This document shows positions 1 to 12,340 of a stretch of 64,000 nt of DNA, one piece after another. Each line of letters starts with the position of its first letter. Within the stretch, counting starts at the first letter, position 1. Location: contig JAULSR010000005.1 in the NCBI GenBank assembly GCA_030512295.1, positions 2,696,596 through 2,760,595 on the forward strand, given 5' to 3'. The stretch is from Bombardia bombarda (Eukaryota > Ascomycota > Sordariomycetes > Sordariales > Lasiosphaeriaceae). The notes beneath the pieces are model-generated. The model searched no databases. It saw nothing but the letters and a program-made list of their open reading frames with translations, and was not told the DNA's origin. The translations under genes were made by a program, and so were the position numbers.

Positions 1-1692
1 CCAGGGGAACAAGCCCATGGACGAGGCGCTGAAGTCGGAGGCCGAGTTCTTCAGACACCACCCCGCCTACAGAAATATTGCAACCCGTTGTGGCACGCAG
101 TTCCTGGCTAGGACGCTGAACACAACCCTGATGGCACATATCCGGGATCGGCTGCCCGACATCAAGGCCCGGCTCAATACCCTGATGGGGCAAACCCAGC
201 AGGAACTCGCCAGCTACGGAGATATGCACTTCAGCGGCAAGGAGCATCGAGGCTCGCTTATTCTGCAGCTCATGACCCGATTCGCAACGTCCTTCATATC
301 ATCCATTGACGGTACCTCTACAGAAATCTCTACCAAGGAGCTTTGCGGCGGTGCTCGGATTTATTACATCTTCAACTCTGTCTTCGGAAGCTCGCTAGAA
401 TCGATTGACCCTACCTCCAACCTCTCCGCCCTGGATATCCGAACGGCGATTCGTAACTCCACAGGCCCACGACCTAGCCTTTTCGTCCCTGAAATGGCCT
501 TTGACCTCCTCGTCAAGCCACAGATCAAGCTTCTTGAAATTCCCAGCCAGCGCTGTGTCGAGTTAGTGTACGAGGAGCTCATCAAGATATGCCACACGTG
601 CGGGTCTACCGAGCATTCGCGATTTCCAAGGCTACAGGCGAAGCTGATTGAGGTGGTATCGGACCTCCTTAGGGAACGACTTGGTCCGGCCTCGAACTAT
701 GTCGAGTCCCTGATATCCATTCAGCGGGCGTATATCAATACTAACCACCCCAACTTCCTTGGCGCTGCCGCAGCCATGAGCCACGTTGTCAGCAATAAGC
801 AGGACCGGGAGAGGAAACGCCTGCTCCAAGAAGAGCGCGAGCGACGCGAACGGAGACGAATGAAGGAGCTTGGCACCAATGGCACTGATACTCCGGCCGA
901 GGAAGAAGAGGAAGGCACGGCTACGGAGAGGGTGGATAATATCGTAGTACGGAAAGCTGCCGGAAAGGGGGTGCGAAGTCTCTCGCCAGCCGTCCGCGAA
1001 AATGGCAGCGGCGGCATTGCAGCGGCTCTAAACGGGGCGCGTTCTGCTTCGCCTCCTCGGCCTAATGGACCGGCGATCGGCGGCGCAAAGGACTCGTTCT
1101 TGACATATTTCTTCGGAAAGGATGGGGCACTCGTGCCTGGACCCAATCATGCCCACAACGCTAATATCGGCCGCCACGTTAGTCAGTCCTCGGAGCCTAC
1201 ATTTAGCCAAAGCATGAGGCGGCCGGAAGAGAAGACAGTGCGGTCTCCTATTCAAACGATGCGGCCTGACGATGAACTGGATTTCATCAAGCCCCCCAAG
1301 GGAATTGACTTTGTAAGATTTCCGTCGTATTGCACTGATTAATACAGTGATGGAACCCAATCTAACCTATGGACTTGCAGGGCAGCAATGGCGAACCAGC
1401 CATGACAGACCGCGAGGCGATGGAGACGGAGCTAATCCGGGCATTGATCAGCTCATACTTTAATATCGTGCGGGAGAGCATCGCAGATCAGGTGCCAAAA
1501 GCTATTATGCACCTCCTTGTCAACCACTGCAAGGATGTTGTGCAGAATCGGCTGGTGAGCGAGCTGTACAAAGAGACTATGTTTGAAGACCTGCTGTACG
1601 AAGACGATGGCGTCAAGAAGGAGCGGGAGAAGTGCGAGAAGCTGCTACAGACGTATCGCGAGGCAGCCAAGATCATCAGCGAGGTCATATAG
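1..1692 (+). CDS. DNM1: Dynamin-related GTPase, Dnm1-like, 3' part
   Basis: The 3' part of a dynamin-family gene whose GTPase domain lies left of the window. Exons are 2..1312 and 1381..1692; intron 1313-1380 has a GTAAGA donor, a CTAAC branch and a CAG acceptor, and the frame runs on unchanged. What remains is the middle/stalk region, a charged insert rich in R/E/K, and the C-terminal GTPase effector domain (about the last 100 residues), ending in EAAKIISEVI. The insert contains TYFFGKDG, and the effector domain reads like Dnm1 (VPKAIMHLLVN, YKETMFEDLL) rather than Vps1. Dnm1/Drp1 assembles on mitochondria and peroxisomes and drives their division. The frame is open through position 2, so the first ATG at 17 is internal and not a start. 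Assignment to Dnm1 over Vps1 is inference from remembered family features; membership of the dynamin family is firm. Confidence 0.9.
1313..1380 (+). other. Intron of the Dnm1-like gene
   Basis: GT at 1313-1314, CTAAC at 1362-1366 and AG at 1379-1380. The codons on both sides join in phase 0, at the junction between the charged insert and the GTPase effector domain. Confidence 0.9.
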
Positions 1693-3122
1693 ACGGCCGG
1701 TGCTCTCAGTTTAGACGGACGCGCGATGTATCAGGCCTGAGCTATTGTACGCGCATGTGTATTATGGGCTCGGTCATGATGAGAGAAGAGGGACGTCGTG
1801 TATGTTGGAGTTATCGTCCCTGATTTTTGCAAGGACTCGCTTACACAAGGCCTACTTTTACAAGTGTAGATGATACAAGTCGGCCCCGGGAGTAATCGGC
1901 GCTCTTGAAAGATGGCGGAGAGCCTGGATGCTGGATGCTGGATGGCGGCTTCATACATGGTGGCGACCAGACAAATCTCGGCCCGATCACCGTTATTATT
2001 ATATACACTGACGGGACGTGTTGTACATATTATTGTAGAATCATACTGCTCCTTTACTGGGTACTTATTATCTTGAATTACCAAACTTTAGCACACGTCT
2101 TTACCTTTACGATCCATATTTCATTCATCCAAGTCCAGAAGTGGCAGGTATTATTAATTGACCAAGATATTGAACAACCCGTGGAAACAACCACTGCAAT
2201 CTGGCAAGGTTCCAATGTTTAGAACCTAGATACCTAGGTCGGTTACAAAGTGGGCGTTTCTCATTCCTGAAACATTTTGCTCATTTGCTTATATAAGCGG
2301 GGAAAACAAGGTTACGTAGCGCGTAGCCCTTTTCTTTTCGTATCAGTTAGGTATCTAGGTAGGATAAAGTACCTACCTAGGTAGATAAGGTACGGATACT
2401 GAAGTACAAGCACTGTTCTGTCCTAGTACTCGCGTCCGTGCCGTCGGACACCTCCAGGGCTCCATGTGATTGCCGACGTACCGACGTACCGACGCGCCAC
2501 GCACGTCTCCATTCCATTCGACCTTTCAACATCTTCCTCCCGCGTCAAACTCCAGCACACGGTAGAGCTGTCACGACATTCTCATCCAGGGACCCCATCA
2601 ATTATTTCGACCGCCTCCTCTGCCACCTGCCTCCGCGCACACCACACGACGCTGACCTGAACCCCCAAAGAACTGAGCAATCAATCCAATCCAATCTCCA
2701 ACCAATCCCTTGCCGTTCGTCCCAATACCGCCCCGATTGAGAAGAGGAGGGCGTCCTTTGTAACCAAAGGAAAGAACAAGCAAAATATCCTGCCTCCTCC
2801 TCCCCGTGCCCCATTCTCACAAAATATACAAGATGCCAGGCTGTCGGCTGCATAGAACCAATTGGTAGAGCACACAGTTCAAACATCGGCGGGCTTTTGG
2901 CTTGGCCTTGTATCCTTTCTGGCACAGAGCTCTCTTATCACTGGCAACGAACCTTGTTCAATGGTCGTTGTCTGGTATCTCCCTTCGCTTGACAAGTGTT
3001 ATTCGGCCGTTTCTCCTAGCACATTTGTTGCTGCCTTATCGGCAAGTTACTTTGCAGCAAAGCTTCCTCTTTTCTCTTCTAGACTGCTATATTGAAGAAC
3101 GATACAGGCTCGCGTCTTCTTC
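1693..3122. other. Intergenic/5' leader, no gene seen
   Basis: About 1.4 kb between the dynamin stop and the F-box protein start. It holds the dynamin 3' end and the promoter/leader of the next gene. Open frames here are short and not protein-like. A dense cluster of the CCTAGGTA-type palindrome lies at 2225-2395. The stretch 2430-3122 is pyrimidine-rich, as is common in fungal leaders. Confidence 0.6.
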
Positions 3123-6100
3123 ATGGGCGAAGACGACGAAGCTGTCGGTGTCGGGGTCGAGCTCGATGAGGTAGGCCGTGTCGACCAGACACCGAACCGG
3201 CCTGTAGCCGAACATGCCAAACACAATGCACGCGACTCTGTATCTGGCACACCGATGGGGCTGGAAATGGACACGGCAATGGACACGGAGGAAGATGGCA
3301 ACAGGGCTTCGACAACTGCCGTAGCTCCTCGGAGGGGTGCAGCAACAGAACAAGACCTTCCTGCACCCTCGAGAAAGCGCAAGTCTCCTGGCCACAGCCT
3401 GGAACCTCACCCCATAGATGCATCATGGCCTGGTGAAGGACCCAAAAAGGTGAAGTTGGCGGGTGGTCAGGAACACCAGCCTGCCCCGTCATGGGTAACG
3501 GACAGCTCGCTAGGCCGGGACAAGTCCCTGTTATCTGCTGAGTTATGGCATCACATATTCACGTTTTGCCCTCCTAAATTGCTGGGCAATTTGTTGCGCG
3601 TCAACAAATTGTTCAACCTCTATCTCGATCCCTCGTCGTCAGTTCGCAAAGAGTTTCCTATTTCTGTGACTGGCGGTGCTTTAGCCCTCTTGAAGCCCAA
3701 CGCCATTTGGCAGGCTTCAAGACGGCTGTTTTGGCCGTACATGCCTGCGCCCCTTAGATCAAAGACCGAGCTTGCTATGTGGCAGCTTGCATGTTCTCGC
3801 AGATGTCAGAACTGCGACAAGATTGGGGCTCTGGATCTGTCGGGCCCGCCTAGCTCGTGGCGTTCCGGCCCAGGCTCTGAATGGGTAGCCATTATTTGGC
3901 CATTTGCCAGTCGCATGTGCGGATCTTGTCTACTGCAAAAATCTGTCAAGGTGCGTTGTTGGTGATACGGGAAGGGAAGACGCTGTCTGACACAAGCTAC
4001 AGGAAATCGACCTATTGCTATCGCCATCCATACCTGCTGCGATTGTACCCGCCCTTCCGTTTGTGTTCCTGACCCAGGAGCTTCACCTTATCTCGACTGG
4101 CACGATCGAACAAGGCCAATTGCCTGCCAATGTGCAGATTACCAAGCTCTTTTCGTCATCTGATGTGGATGCGATGGAGAAGGAGTTCTTAGCCGTGAGG
4201 GACATGGGGCCGGGAACTGTGGACGAGTGGCTGAAAGGCCTCGATAGTCGAGGCAATAACTTGCGTCACGAGGCATCGAAATGGGAGAAGTGGGAAAGTT
4301 CTGGTGGTGCTGCGAAAATGCTTACGCAACTCTACCCGGGACACATAAAGCAGGCGTCAGTCGTCCCAGTTGAGGTTCACATTGCATCGGCCAATACCTC
4401 CTCGAGTGCCCCGGCGGCGAACCCTCCCTCAGCTCAATCACTGCCCCAAGCCCGTCATGGACGAACCATGGAGGAGGTGGCCGAACTGAAAGCATCCAGG
4501 AAGATTGAGATTGAGCGTCGTGCTCTACTTCTGGATCCTCCTTTGCCCGCAGATGTTTTGCGTCACATTCCTTCCTTTCAGGCTGCCACTCATATCATCA
4601 CTCCGCTGGATGACAATGCCTGGGAGCTCCTCAAGCCACGACTGTTAGCGCAGCGAGCAGATGCCGAACAACGAGAGAGAGAAAGTGAGGCCCAAAATGC
4701 AATCAAACAAGATCGCGACGACCGCCGTCATCTCGAGACGACCCTAGCCACTACAAAGGAGGCTAGGGACCTGATCGATAAGGACTGGGAGGAAGTACAG
4801 GCACCGGTACGGGCAAAAATAGCCAGCTATGCGGACGATATAATCCGTGACAACTGGGAGAAGGGCAAGAAGGTTACTAAGGACAATTGCTCCAAGTTTG
4901 CCGCTGAAGTGCTCATAACCACTCGGAAGCGCTTTTATGCCGACGTCGCAAAGGATGCTGCTGCTGCCAAGGCAGCCGGTCAAACCCCTCCTGTCGACCC
5001 CCTGAAGGGTCCATTCACACAGAAGTTGACCTTGGAAAACATGAAATGGATCTTTGATACTAAGATCAAACCTTACACCGAGTCCCATTGCAAGGAGCTG
5101 TTTTATTGTAACGGCTGCGAAGGAAATTACAAGACATTTGGCTTCGAGGGTGTTATTCAACATTACGCAGCAAAGCACACCAACTCTCTTAGCGTGGGCA
5201 GCGTGGTTGTGCATTGGAGGGCTGAGTGGCCAGAACTCCCCCCCTTCAGCCCTGAAGCTCGAGCAGTCAAACCACCCTTTTACGGACCGGTTCCGACCAC
5301 CTTTGCCATTAATACATCACTTCCTCGAAACCCATACGACTACCATGTCCCTCCTGGGCCTCCCGGACCTCCAGCCTACCCGCCGCAACCTCCACCCAGC
5401 TATGGTCTAACGCCATACAGCGATCACTTCCATCATCCACCACCCCCGCAACCATATCAGCCTCAGACCACATATCCCCCGTTTGCACCGCAGACGAGCT
5501 ATGCACCGGCGCAACCCTACGTTGCTCAGCCTGGCCCATATCAACAACCGCCTTATCAGCCACCTGCTGGTCTTTATCATCCTCCTCCTCCCACCGCAGG
5601 TGTTGAATCTGCTCAAATATATGGGCCCCAACAAGGCAGCAATTACAACTACAACTACGGCCCGTGCCCGGCCAATACGCAGGCTCACTACACTGCTCCC
5701 CCACCTCTCACCTATCCGGACACGTACCAGACGAAACTTGAGGATGTTGCTCATCATTCTCGGGAAGTTTGGCATTCGCTGAGCAACGTCAAAGACCTTC
5801 CTGGTAGTATGAGGGTATTTGTTACCATACACCATCTCGTCAAGAGATATCGGTTCAGGTTCGGTGAAACCCCTCCGCTATCTATATTCATCGATGGCCT
5901 GTCGAACAACAAGGACATGCGTCCTGTCCGTAACGTCAACGGCTTGGTTTGTAAGACATGTCATTATGGACTTGGCAACGCCGCCTCGGTAGAACAAGAA
6001 AGGAAAAGCTTCTCTTTGCCACAACTGGCAAACCACTTCCAGTCTAAACATGTCGAGCCGATGCAGAATTCTCATTCCCCCCCTGATTGGGCCGTGGATA

Positions 6101-7749
6101 TGGTGCTATTACCCGACCTCAGCCTTGTCGCTGGCCTTGGCTCTACCCTCAACGACAACCAGAGAAGTTTGATCGTCGATGCAATTCCGGATGCTTTTCA
6201 GTTGCAGACCACGGCTCCTGCCGAGTCACCTTACCAAGACCAACAAGACCATAGCAGGGCATATCCGGCTGTTATGGGAGATAATCATAATGGATTTTAT
6301 GGCGCACCGTTGCTACCGCAGACAAACACACGCAATAGCTCTGCAAAGGAGGATGGGTCTTCTCATGATTATCGGTCTAGCAGGCAACCTGCTGGGGCGT
6401 ATGGTTCCCGGGGCTATCCCGATTTGAGCCAATCTCAGAGACCTTCGTTGCCCGCGGATGCGTCGCAAGACCATGCTTCGTTTCCGGCCACTGCTGTCGC
6501 ACATGACAGAGCCATGGTCAGCGCAATCAGCGTAACAAACTCGGAGCACGACCGAGTAATGAATAGCGAGGGTGGTCGCCACTCATCGCAGAGCTCTCGG
6601 CCTGTCCGCGAGCAAACGACGTCCCAAACCCACAGGAAAAGGGGGGTTAAACACAAGCGGGGGAAGCTGCAGAGCGGCGGCGAAAATGGCAGGCGTGCAT
6701 CCAAAGAAGAATCCATGGAGGATGAAAAGGAGGTGCGCCGAGAAGAAGACGATATTAGGGCAGTATGGGCTGCGGAACGGGCTGAAGCAGCGCGCCTGTA
6801 CTCCCTGTCCAAAGCAGAGCAAAAAGAGAAGACGGATAGGGCACATATTCCGGAAGCCCAACAGCCCAGCATTATCACGACACAGCATCCACAAAGACCT
6901 CTGCGCCATAAGGCTATAGCTCAACCGGCGCCCCTCAAGGAGGAACCAAACCTCATGGCAGCATTAGAAATGCACCTCGACCAAGGACGCCCACCAGCAA
7001 ATCTGAAGCAGCAGCAGATGCTAAGTAACATCATTGTTGCAGATGACAGCAGCTCAGTACTTCCCGCCAACGCCAGATATGCGGCTCGTTCCTACGCCCG
7101 TCATAGTGATGGTGGTGACCGCTCGAGATCACCGACATATGGAGCGCGATATTATCAGCCAGAATTGCCGCCAAGAGATGGCAGCCCAGCCGCGCGGCAG
7201 CTGGAGCCCGTATATTATTCCAGGCCAGTGCCGGTCGAGCGGCACGAGACAGGATATGACAGATACGGTGTGCGGGCTGAAGTGCCTGAGCAAATGCCAC
7301 GCCGAGTGGATGACAAGCGATATGACTGGCCTCTTCCCCGGCTCGAGGACCATGGTCATGGTCACGACGGTGCGCTGGCGGCACTGCGACCAGAGTACTA
7401 CCAGTACGCCGAAGAGGCCCGTCGTCCCCCTCGGCCACCAGTCGAGGCATTGTATGAGATTGTGCATGTGATTGACGAGAGCGGAGAATACTATATCCAA
7501 CGGCCGGTACGACGCGGGCCGCCACAGAGTAGGTATGTGTATGGGGTGGATCGGACGACACACGGCGATATGGACCATTATGGTGCCGGCGAGTCGGCCT
7601 ACATTCCTGTTTCGAGAGCCGGTCCCGGTCCCGGTCCACCACCACATGGGCCAGTCGAATTTGGCGCTGCGGTGGAACATCGACGAACAAGTCATCGAAA
7701 TGAGGCAGTGCATCAGGAGGAATATGACCCTCGATTTCCAGGCGTGTAG
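3123..7749 (+). CDS. Large F-box protein with Cys-pair and C2H2-type motifs
   Basis: Exons 3123..3950 and 4003..7749 give 1524 aa; the 52-nt intron keeps phase 0. From N to C: a disordered acidic/basic leader with a KRKSPG nuclear-signal-like patch; an F-box-like segment at about residues 134-175 (LSAELWHHIFTFCPPKLLGNL); two CxxC pairs at about 228-231 and 264-267 that could bind zinc; a coiled charged region; a C2H2-like unit at about 643-668 (CNGC then H..H); a Pro/Tyr/Gln-rich low-complexity stretch at about 720-840; a second C2H2-like unit near 925-960 (CKTC then HFQSKH); and a disordered, basic, RS-rich tail. F-box proteins link substrates to SCF ubiquitin ligases. Given the finger-like units, a nuclear role is possible but is inference. 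I do not recognise a named family. The start is the first ATG of the open frame, preceded by CTTCTTC. Confidence 0.8.
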
Positions 7750-8754
7750 TGTGGTCGTGTGTTATGTACTTTCACACAAACATGCGCAATGGGAACAGGA
7801 ACCAGCTCACCTTGGGGGCGGACTTTGGAGTTTTGGAAGTGCAAGCGCTGCCAGCCTGGCTCGTCGCTACAGCCGTTCGTTGAACGTGGGAGTCATATGT
7901 TTGTCTTACAACATGCACGCGCGCATTTGAAGTGCTTTTGAAGATGGAAGATATGGCGGAGGATTGCTCTAAGTGGTAGCCGCTTCAAAATACCTACGTA
8001 CCTTTTTACAAGTCCTGGAAAACAAGGAGAAACAAAAAACGGCTTCGGTAGTCTATCTTTTCCCGTCAGTTGCCCAGGTCCAATCAAGGCGGTCAGGTCC
8101 AGTGGCGTTGGTGGGTTGCTGTTGGGGAGGTGTTTCGTCGGTCAGGGCGCATTTGACAGGAGAAGGGTTGATTGGTAGTTGGATGGCGGGGGTAGATGCG
8201 GATGCAGGGGTTGTGCATCCAGTCATCTTCTATCCCTATTCCAAGTCTGGAAAGCAAACATTCATAGCTGCTCCTCCACGGCCATTCATATTTGGTGCCA
8301 CAGCTGTCTTCCTTGGCCATATAAAGCACATGTATTTATCATGAGCGATGCCCTCCTCTGCTGCTGGGATGATTTGGACGATGCCCGCTGTTCTTCCTCC
8401 TTTCAACCTACCTTTTACATTCTCTCATCTGTCACTTCGTCTGCTACGATTGTCACTCTTTAGTTTGTCCTAAGTAATACCTAGGGACTGCTGGCCAGTC
8501 AACTTTTTATATCCCCTCGTTACACACACAGCCAATCACCTGTGACAAAGGCCCCTTCAACAGATGACAGTGTTGCTCCACGCATGCGTTCACTCTCCAT
8601 AAAAGTCACATCTACTTGACCTTTCGCTCTCTGCCTCCTACTATCCACCGCTCTACCAGCAACAACAGATCTGCTTCCCAATAGCCTGCCAACAGCAAGA
8701 GAATAGTCAGCCCCTCAAGAAAGTCACAAAGACAAAACAAGCAAGACAAACAAC
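7750..8754. other. Intergenic region with promoter of the secreted-protein gene
   Basis: About 1 kb without a supported gene. Position 8472-8485 has one copy of the CCTAGG-type motif. An ATAAAAG TATA-like box lies at 8599-8605, about 150 nt upstream of the next start codon. The leader that follows is A/C-rich (8650-8754), typical of strongly expressed fungal genes. Confidence 0.55.
8599..8605 (+). promoter_or_regulatory. TATA-like box of the secreted-protein gene
   Basis: ATAAAAG about 150 nt before the ATG at 8755, in front of a CA-rich untranslated leader. Identification is by sequence only. Confidence 0.4.
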
Positions 8755-9443
8755 ATGCGCGCAAGCCATATCTTTGCGGTGCTCTTTGGCGGCCTTGCCG
8801 CCGCCTTCCCTTTTGTCGCCATCAAGAGGGCCGGGGAGGTCGACGCCCAGTCGGCAATCGAAGCCATCATGCCAACCTCCAACACCTGCTCCGGCGCCCA
8901 GTTCCCGGACGAGTGCAGAACCGCCGCGCAGGCGGCCTCTTACATTATCACCTCGCTCACCGGCTACTCATATGGCCAGATCGCGGCCATGCTGGCCCTC
9001 ATGGGCTACGAAAGTGCCGACATGAAGTACAAGCACAACGTGTTTCCTGGCACGCCCGGCCAAGGTACCGCCAACATGATGATGCCCAATGTAGGTGTTG
9101 TATCCGGTCATTACTGCGAGTTGTCTGTGTTAAAGAGAGAAAGAAGAGAAGACTTGGGTTGACGATATGTTTGCAGTTCGTTGCCGGCTACGCAGAGTCC
9201 ATCAAGCCGGGTTCTACGGCAGACAAAACACCAGCCGAGATCCTGGCCATGGTCACGCCCGATGAGCACAACTTTGGCTCCGCCGCCTGGTATATCAAGA
9301 CAACATGCCCTGGCGTGATGGATGGTCTGACGACTGGCAGCAATGATAGTTGGAACGCCTACATGGAATGCATCAGTGTGAGTGGCACTGATGAGGGGCG
9401 GTTGGCATACTGGAACAGGGCGAAGTCGGTTTTTGGCCTCTAG
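8755..9443 (+). CDS. Small secreted protein, 200 aa
   Basis: Exons 8755..9090 and 9177..9443; intron 9091-9176 (GTAGGT..TTGCAG) keeps phase 0. The N-terminus is a clear signal peptide (hydrophobic core HIFAVLFGGLAAAF) followed by a Lys-Arg at residues 24-25 that fits Kex2 processing. The mature part has only four cysteines (in NTCSG, DECRT, TTCPG and MECIS), enough for two disulfides, and is helical and Ala-rich with no transmembrane segment. It ends AYWNRAKSVFGL. It looks like a member of a fungus-specific extracellular family, but I cannot name it and give it no enzymatic role. It is convergent with the amylase gene, 338 bp away. Confidence 0.85.
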
Positions 9444-9781
9444 TTCTAGTATAATGATGACGGCAGAAGAAACGACAGCAGGCAGCCACGGTTACGTTAT
9501 GGATCAATGAATGACTTGTGCAGCCTACATGCATATACATCTACAGCTATATATGACTTTGTATGCTGTGTTCCGATTCCCAGTTTCGGCTTGTCCCATA
9601 TATACTCATGTGCCTGATGAAATGTGCAGTTAACCTAAATGTATGTACATATTTCCGTTTTTTTCCGTGTCAAATATAAAACAACGAAGTGAATAAAATC
9701 AGCAACCCCAGCCGGCCCGACGTCGAACTAGTCTATACCTTGGGTATACGACAACCAGTTTAAGTGTTTCACACAAAGCTG
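9444..9781. other. Convergent intergenic region
   Basis: The 3' ends of the secreted-protein gene (+) and the amylase gene (-) face each other across 338 bp. The sequence is moderately AT-rich with AATAAA-like signals near 9675-9695. Nothing else is seen. Confidence 0.6.
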
Positions 9782-12340
9782 CTAGCCTTGCCATGTGTTG
9801 GAGACCGTGGCAGACGCGCAAGGGACGGTGTATGTGTGATTCGGGTCCGCCTCCCAAGTCACTGTCCCGGAGCTGGTGGTCTTGATGAACTTGTACTGGA
9901 TAACGGCCCCGGGGGCGAGGTTGACGGTCCCGTACCACAGGGGGTTGCTGCTCGTGTACTTGGATGCGCTCAGGGCGACGGCGCTGCCAGCGACCCAGCT
10001 TCCAAGAGCAGACGTGTTGCCAACTCTGTTTTTGTTTTGGCGACGTGTTAGCTTGTCTTTCTTCTCCGTCTATGGTGGGGAGGGTGGATTGGTATGTTTA
10101 CATCTTGACTGTCTCGCCATAGGCGGTGGTCACGAGGGCGTTGAAGGTGACTGGTACTGTCGTGGCGGTGCAGGAGGCAGAGGCCGAGGCCGAGGCTGAG
10201 GTTGAGGTTGAGGCTGGGACATTAAGACATGTCAGTATTTCTGTTCAGCGTCGCGGGTGGTTTCTCTCGGGTTTGGTAGTCATATGAGGAGGGCTTACTC
10301 TTGGAGGTTGAAGTCAGAGTCACAGTCGTGGTCGATGTCGAGGTTGAGGTCGAGGTCGAGGCCGAAGTCAAAGTCGAGGTCGAGGTCGAAGTCAGAGTCA
10401 GAGTAGCGGTGCCGACCAGGGACGGACATATGCTGCTTCCATAGAGACGTGCCGTAGGATATAGGACCCTTGGGAGGCCACCGGTGAGGGTGATGGCAAT
10501 GTTGCCGCTCGAGTCGGTAGTGAAGGCGGTGCAGCTGACAATGTCGATGAGCGGCTGACTCGGAGTGAAGCCCGTTGACGAAGAAGACAGGGTGACGGTA
10601 GCTGACGACGAGGATCCGACATTGGTGAAGACTCCCACGACCTGGTAACCCGTGTACCCCTTGCGCATGGCGATTGTGTGGCTGTCCGAGTAAATAACGT
10701 AGGCACTGTACGAAAGATAGTTGGCGTCTTGGCCGATGGCTCGGGTCCGGATCTGGTTCAGCTTGGCAATCCAGGTATAGAGCTCCGAGGTCGTTGGGTA
10801 ACCAGAGAGCCAGACCGCCTCTCGGTTATTGGGCGTCTCGGTGCCAGCATAGTGCTGTTCTTGTCCCTGGTAGATGATGGGGATACCGTCTTTGAGCATG
10901 GTGAATGCGATTGCCTGTCAACATGTCCGTCAGAGAGAGGAGAAGAGGAAAGGGCAACTTAGATACACATTGTGTCTTTCTTGCAAGGAGGCTTACGTTC
11001 TTGACCAGTGCCTAAGATGAAGAGTGATGATGATTAGCGGCTGCTGTGTACATAGGTATATCAGCCTCCCCACTCAGGTGCAGCATCCAACATACCATGT
11101 CGCTAGTGAGAGATGGGAACCGCGCTTGGTCGTGATTCTCAAGGAACGAGCCATAGAGACTTAGGTCGATGGCTGTGTAGATGGTTAGATGAGTGGTTAG
11201 GGCCAGAGGGAGAGAGAGATAGATGACAAGTAAATACATGCCGACATTCTTGAGCGATTGCAAGCCACTCACGAGGCTGCTTATGCTCCCACTCGTCGAC
11301 TGGAAGGCACGGGTAATCCAGTAATAGCTCGGATAGTCAACAAGACCCTCGATATAATTCTGGTAGGGCGCGAGATAGACGGGATCTCCGTTGAAAACCT
11401 CGCCTATCGAATAGACGCCGGATGCTGCCCTGAAGCCGGCGTAGAAAGATGTCTCGACGTGTTTGGCGCTATCAATGCGGAGGCCATCACTGAGGACGGT
11501 TCGACGCACATGTCAGAGAGGACAAACACAAGAAGGGCATTCATTGGTGCTATTCTGTTTGATGTTTTGGATTGTCTTACATGGAATAAGTAGAGACCAT
11601 GCTGGTGATCCAGTTGTTCCAGATGCGGCGAACATCGTCGCTGTAGAAAGAGAGAGCACTCGTGTGTTAGCAGCAATGCCATGACGCCCAGTTACCAGTC
11701 TATCTTGTTTTACCACCTACTTTTCAGTGCGGAGGTCCGGCAGGCTGACAATGTCGCTTCCCTGCCAGCAGACCTCGACCGACGTCTGGTTGTTGTAGTC
11801 GATGGTGCAGGGCGAGTGATAGTAGGACGAGGAGGAGAAGGGGTTGAAGAGGCCATAGTTGACGCAAGACCTGCAGCCATTGTAGGCCATGTGGTTGGTG
11901 ACGATATCGACCATGAGATACATGGATCGGGCATGCAGGGCGGCCGAGAGAGCCACCAGGTCGGCCGAGGTGCCGAAGGCTGAGTTCAGAGACCATATGT
12001 CCTGGGCCCAGTAACCGTGGTACGAGGACCCGTCCTTGGTGTTGCCGTCCATTTGCTTGACGATGGGCGATATCCAGACGGCCGTGAATCCCATGCCCTG
12101 GATGTAGTCCAGCTTGGATATGAGCCCCTGCCAGGTGCCGCCGCAGTAAACCTGCTCGCTCGTGACGCATTGCGCCGTCGTCGAGAGGTCGGTTCGAGCA
12201 AACCTGTCCGTCACCACCTGGTAGATGGACTGCTTCCGCCACTCGGCCGCTGTAAGTCCTGCCACAAGAGTCACCTGTGCAAGCGTCGCCAGCACTGCTG
12301 CTGCCACCGTCAGATGGAACCTTTGGCCAGAGATGCGCAT
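9782..12340 (-). CDS. Secreted alpha-amylase (GH13) with C-terminal CBM20 starch-binding domain
   Basis: Eight exons on the minus strand: 12340..11721, 11640..11581, 11489..11238, 11159..11096, 11011..10997 (15 nt), 10914..10299, 10213..10102 and 10025..9782. They sum to 661 codons with every phase matching. The signal peptide is about residues 1-30. GH13 motifs are DIVTNHM (region I), GLRIDSAKH with nucleophile D233, GEVFNGD with acid/base E257, and FLENHD with D321. A Ser/Thr linker of imperfect TSTS repeats follows, then a CBM20 domain (VGNTSALGSW, NPLWYGTVNL, YKFIKTT, ending SNTWQG). It would hydrolyse internal alpha-1,4 bonds of starch outside the cell. Region IV reads DQARF where fungal amylases usually have DNPRF. 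The acceptor before exon 11159..11096 is the least certain splice: the adjacent upstream AG breaks frame, while the chosen one restores LYGSFLENHD. Confidence 0.92.
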
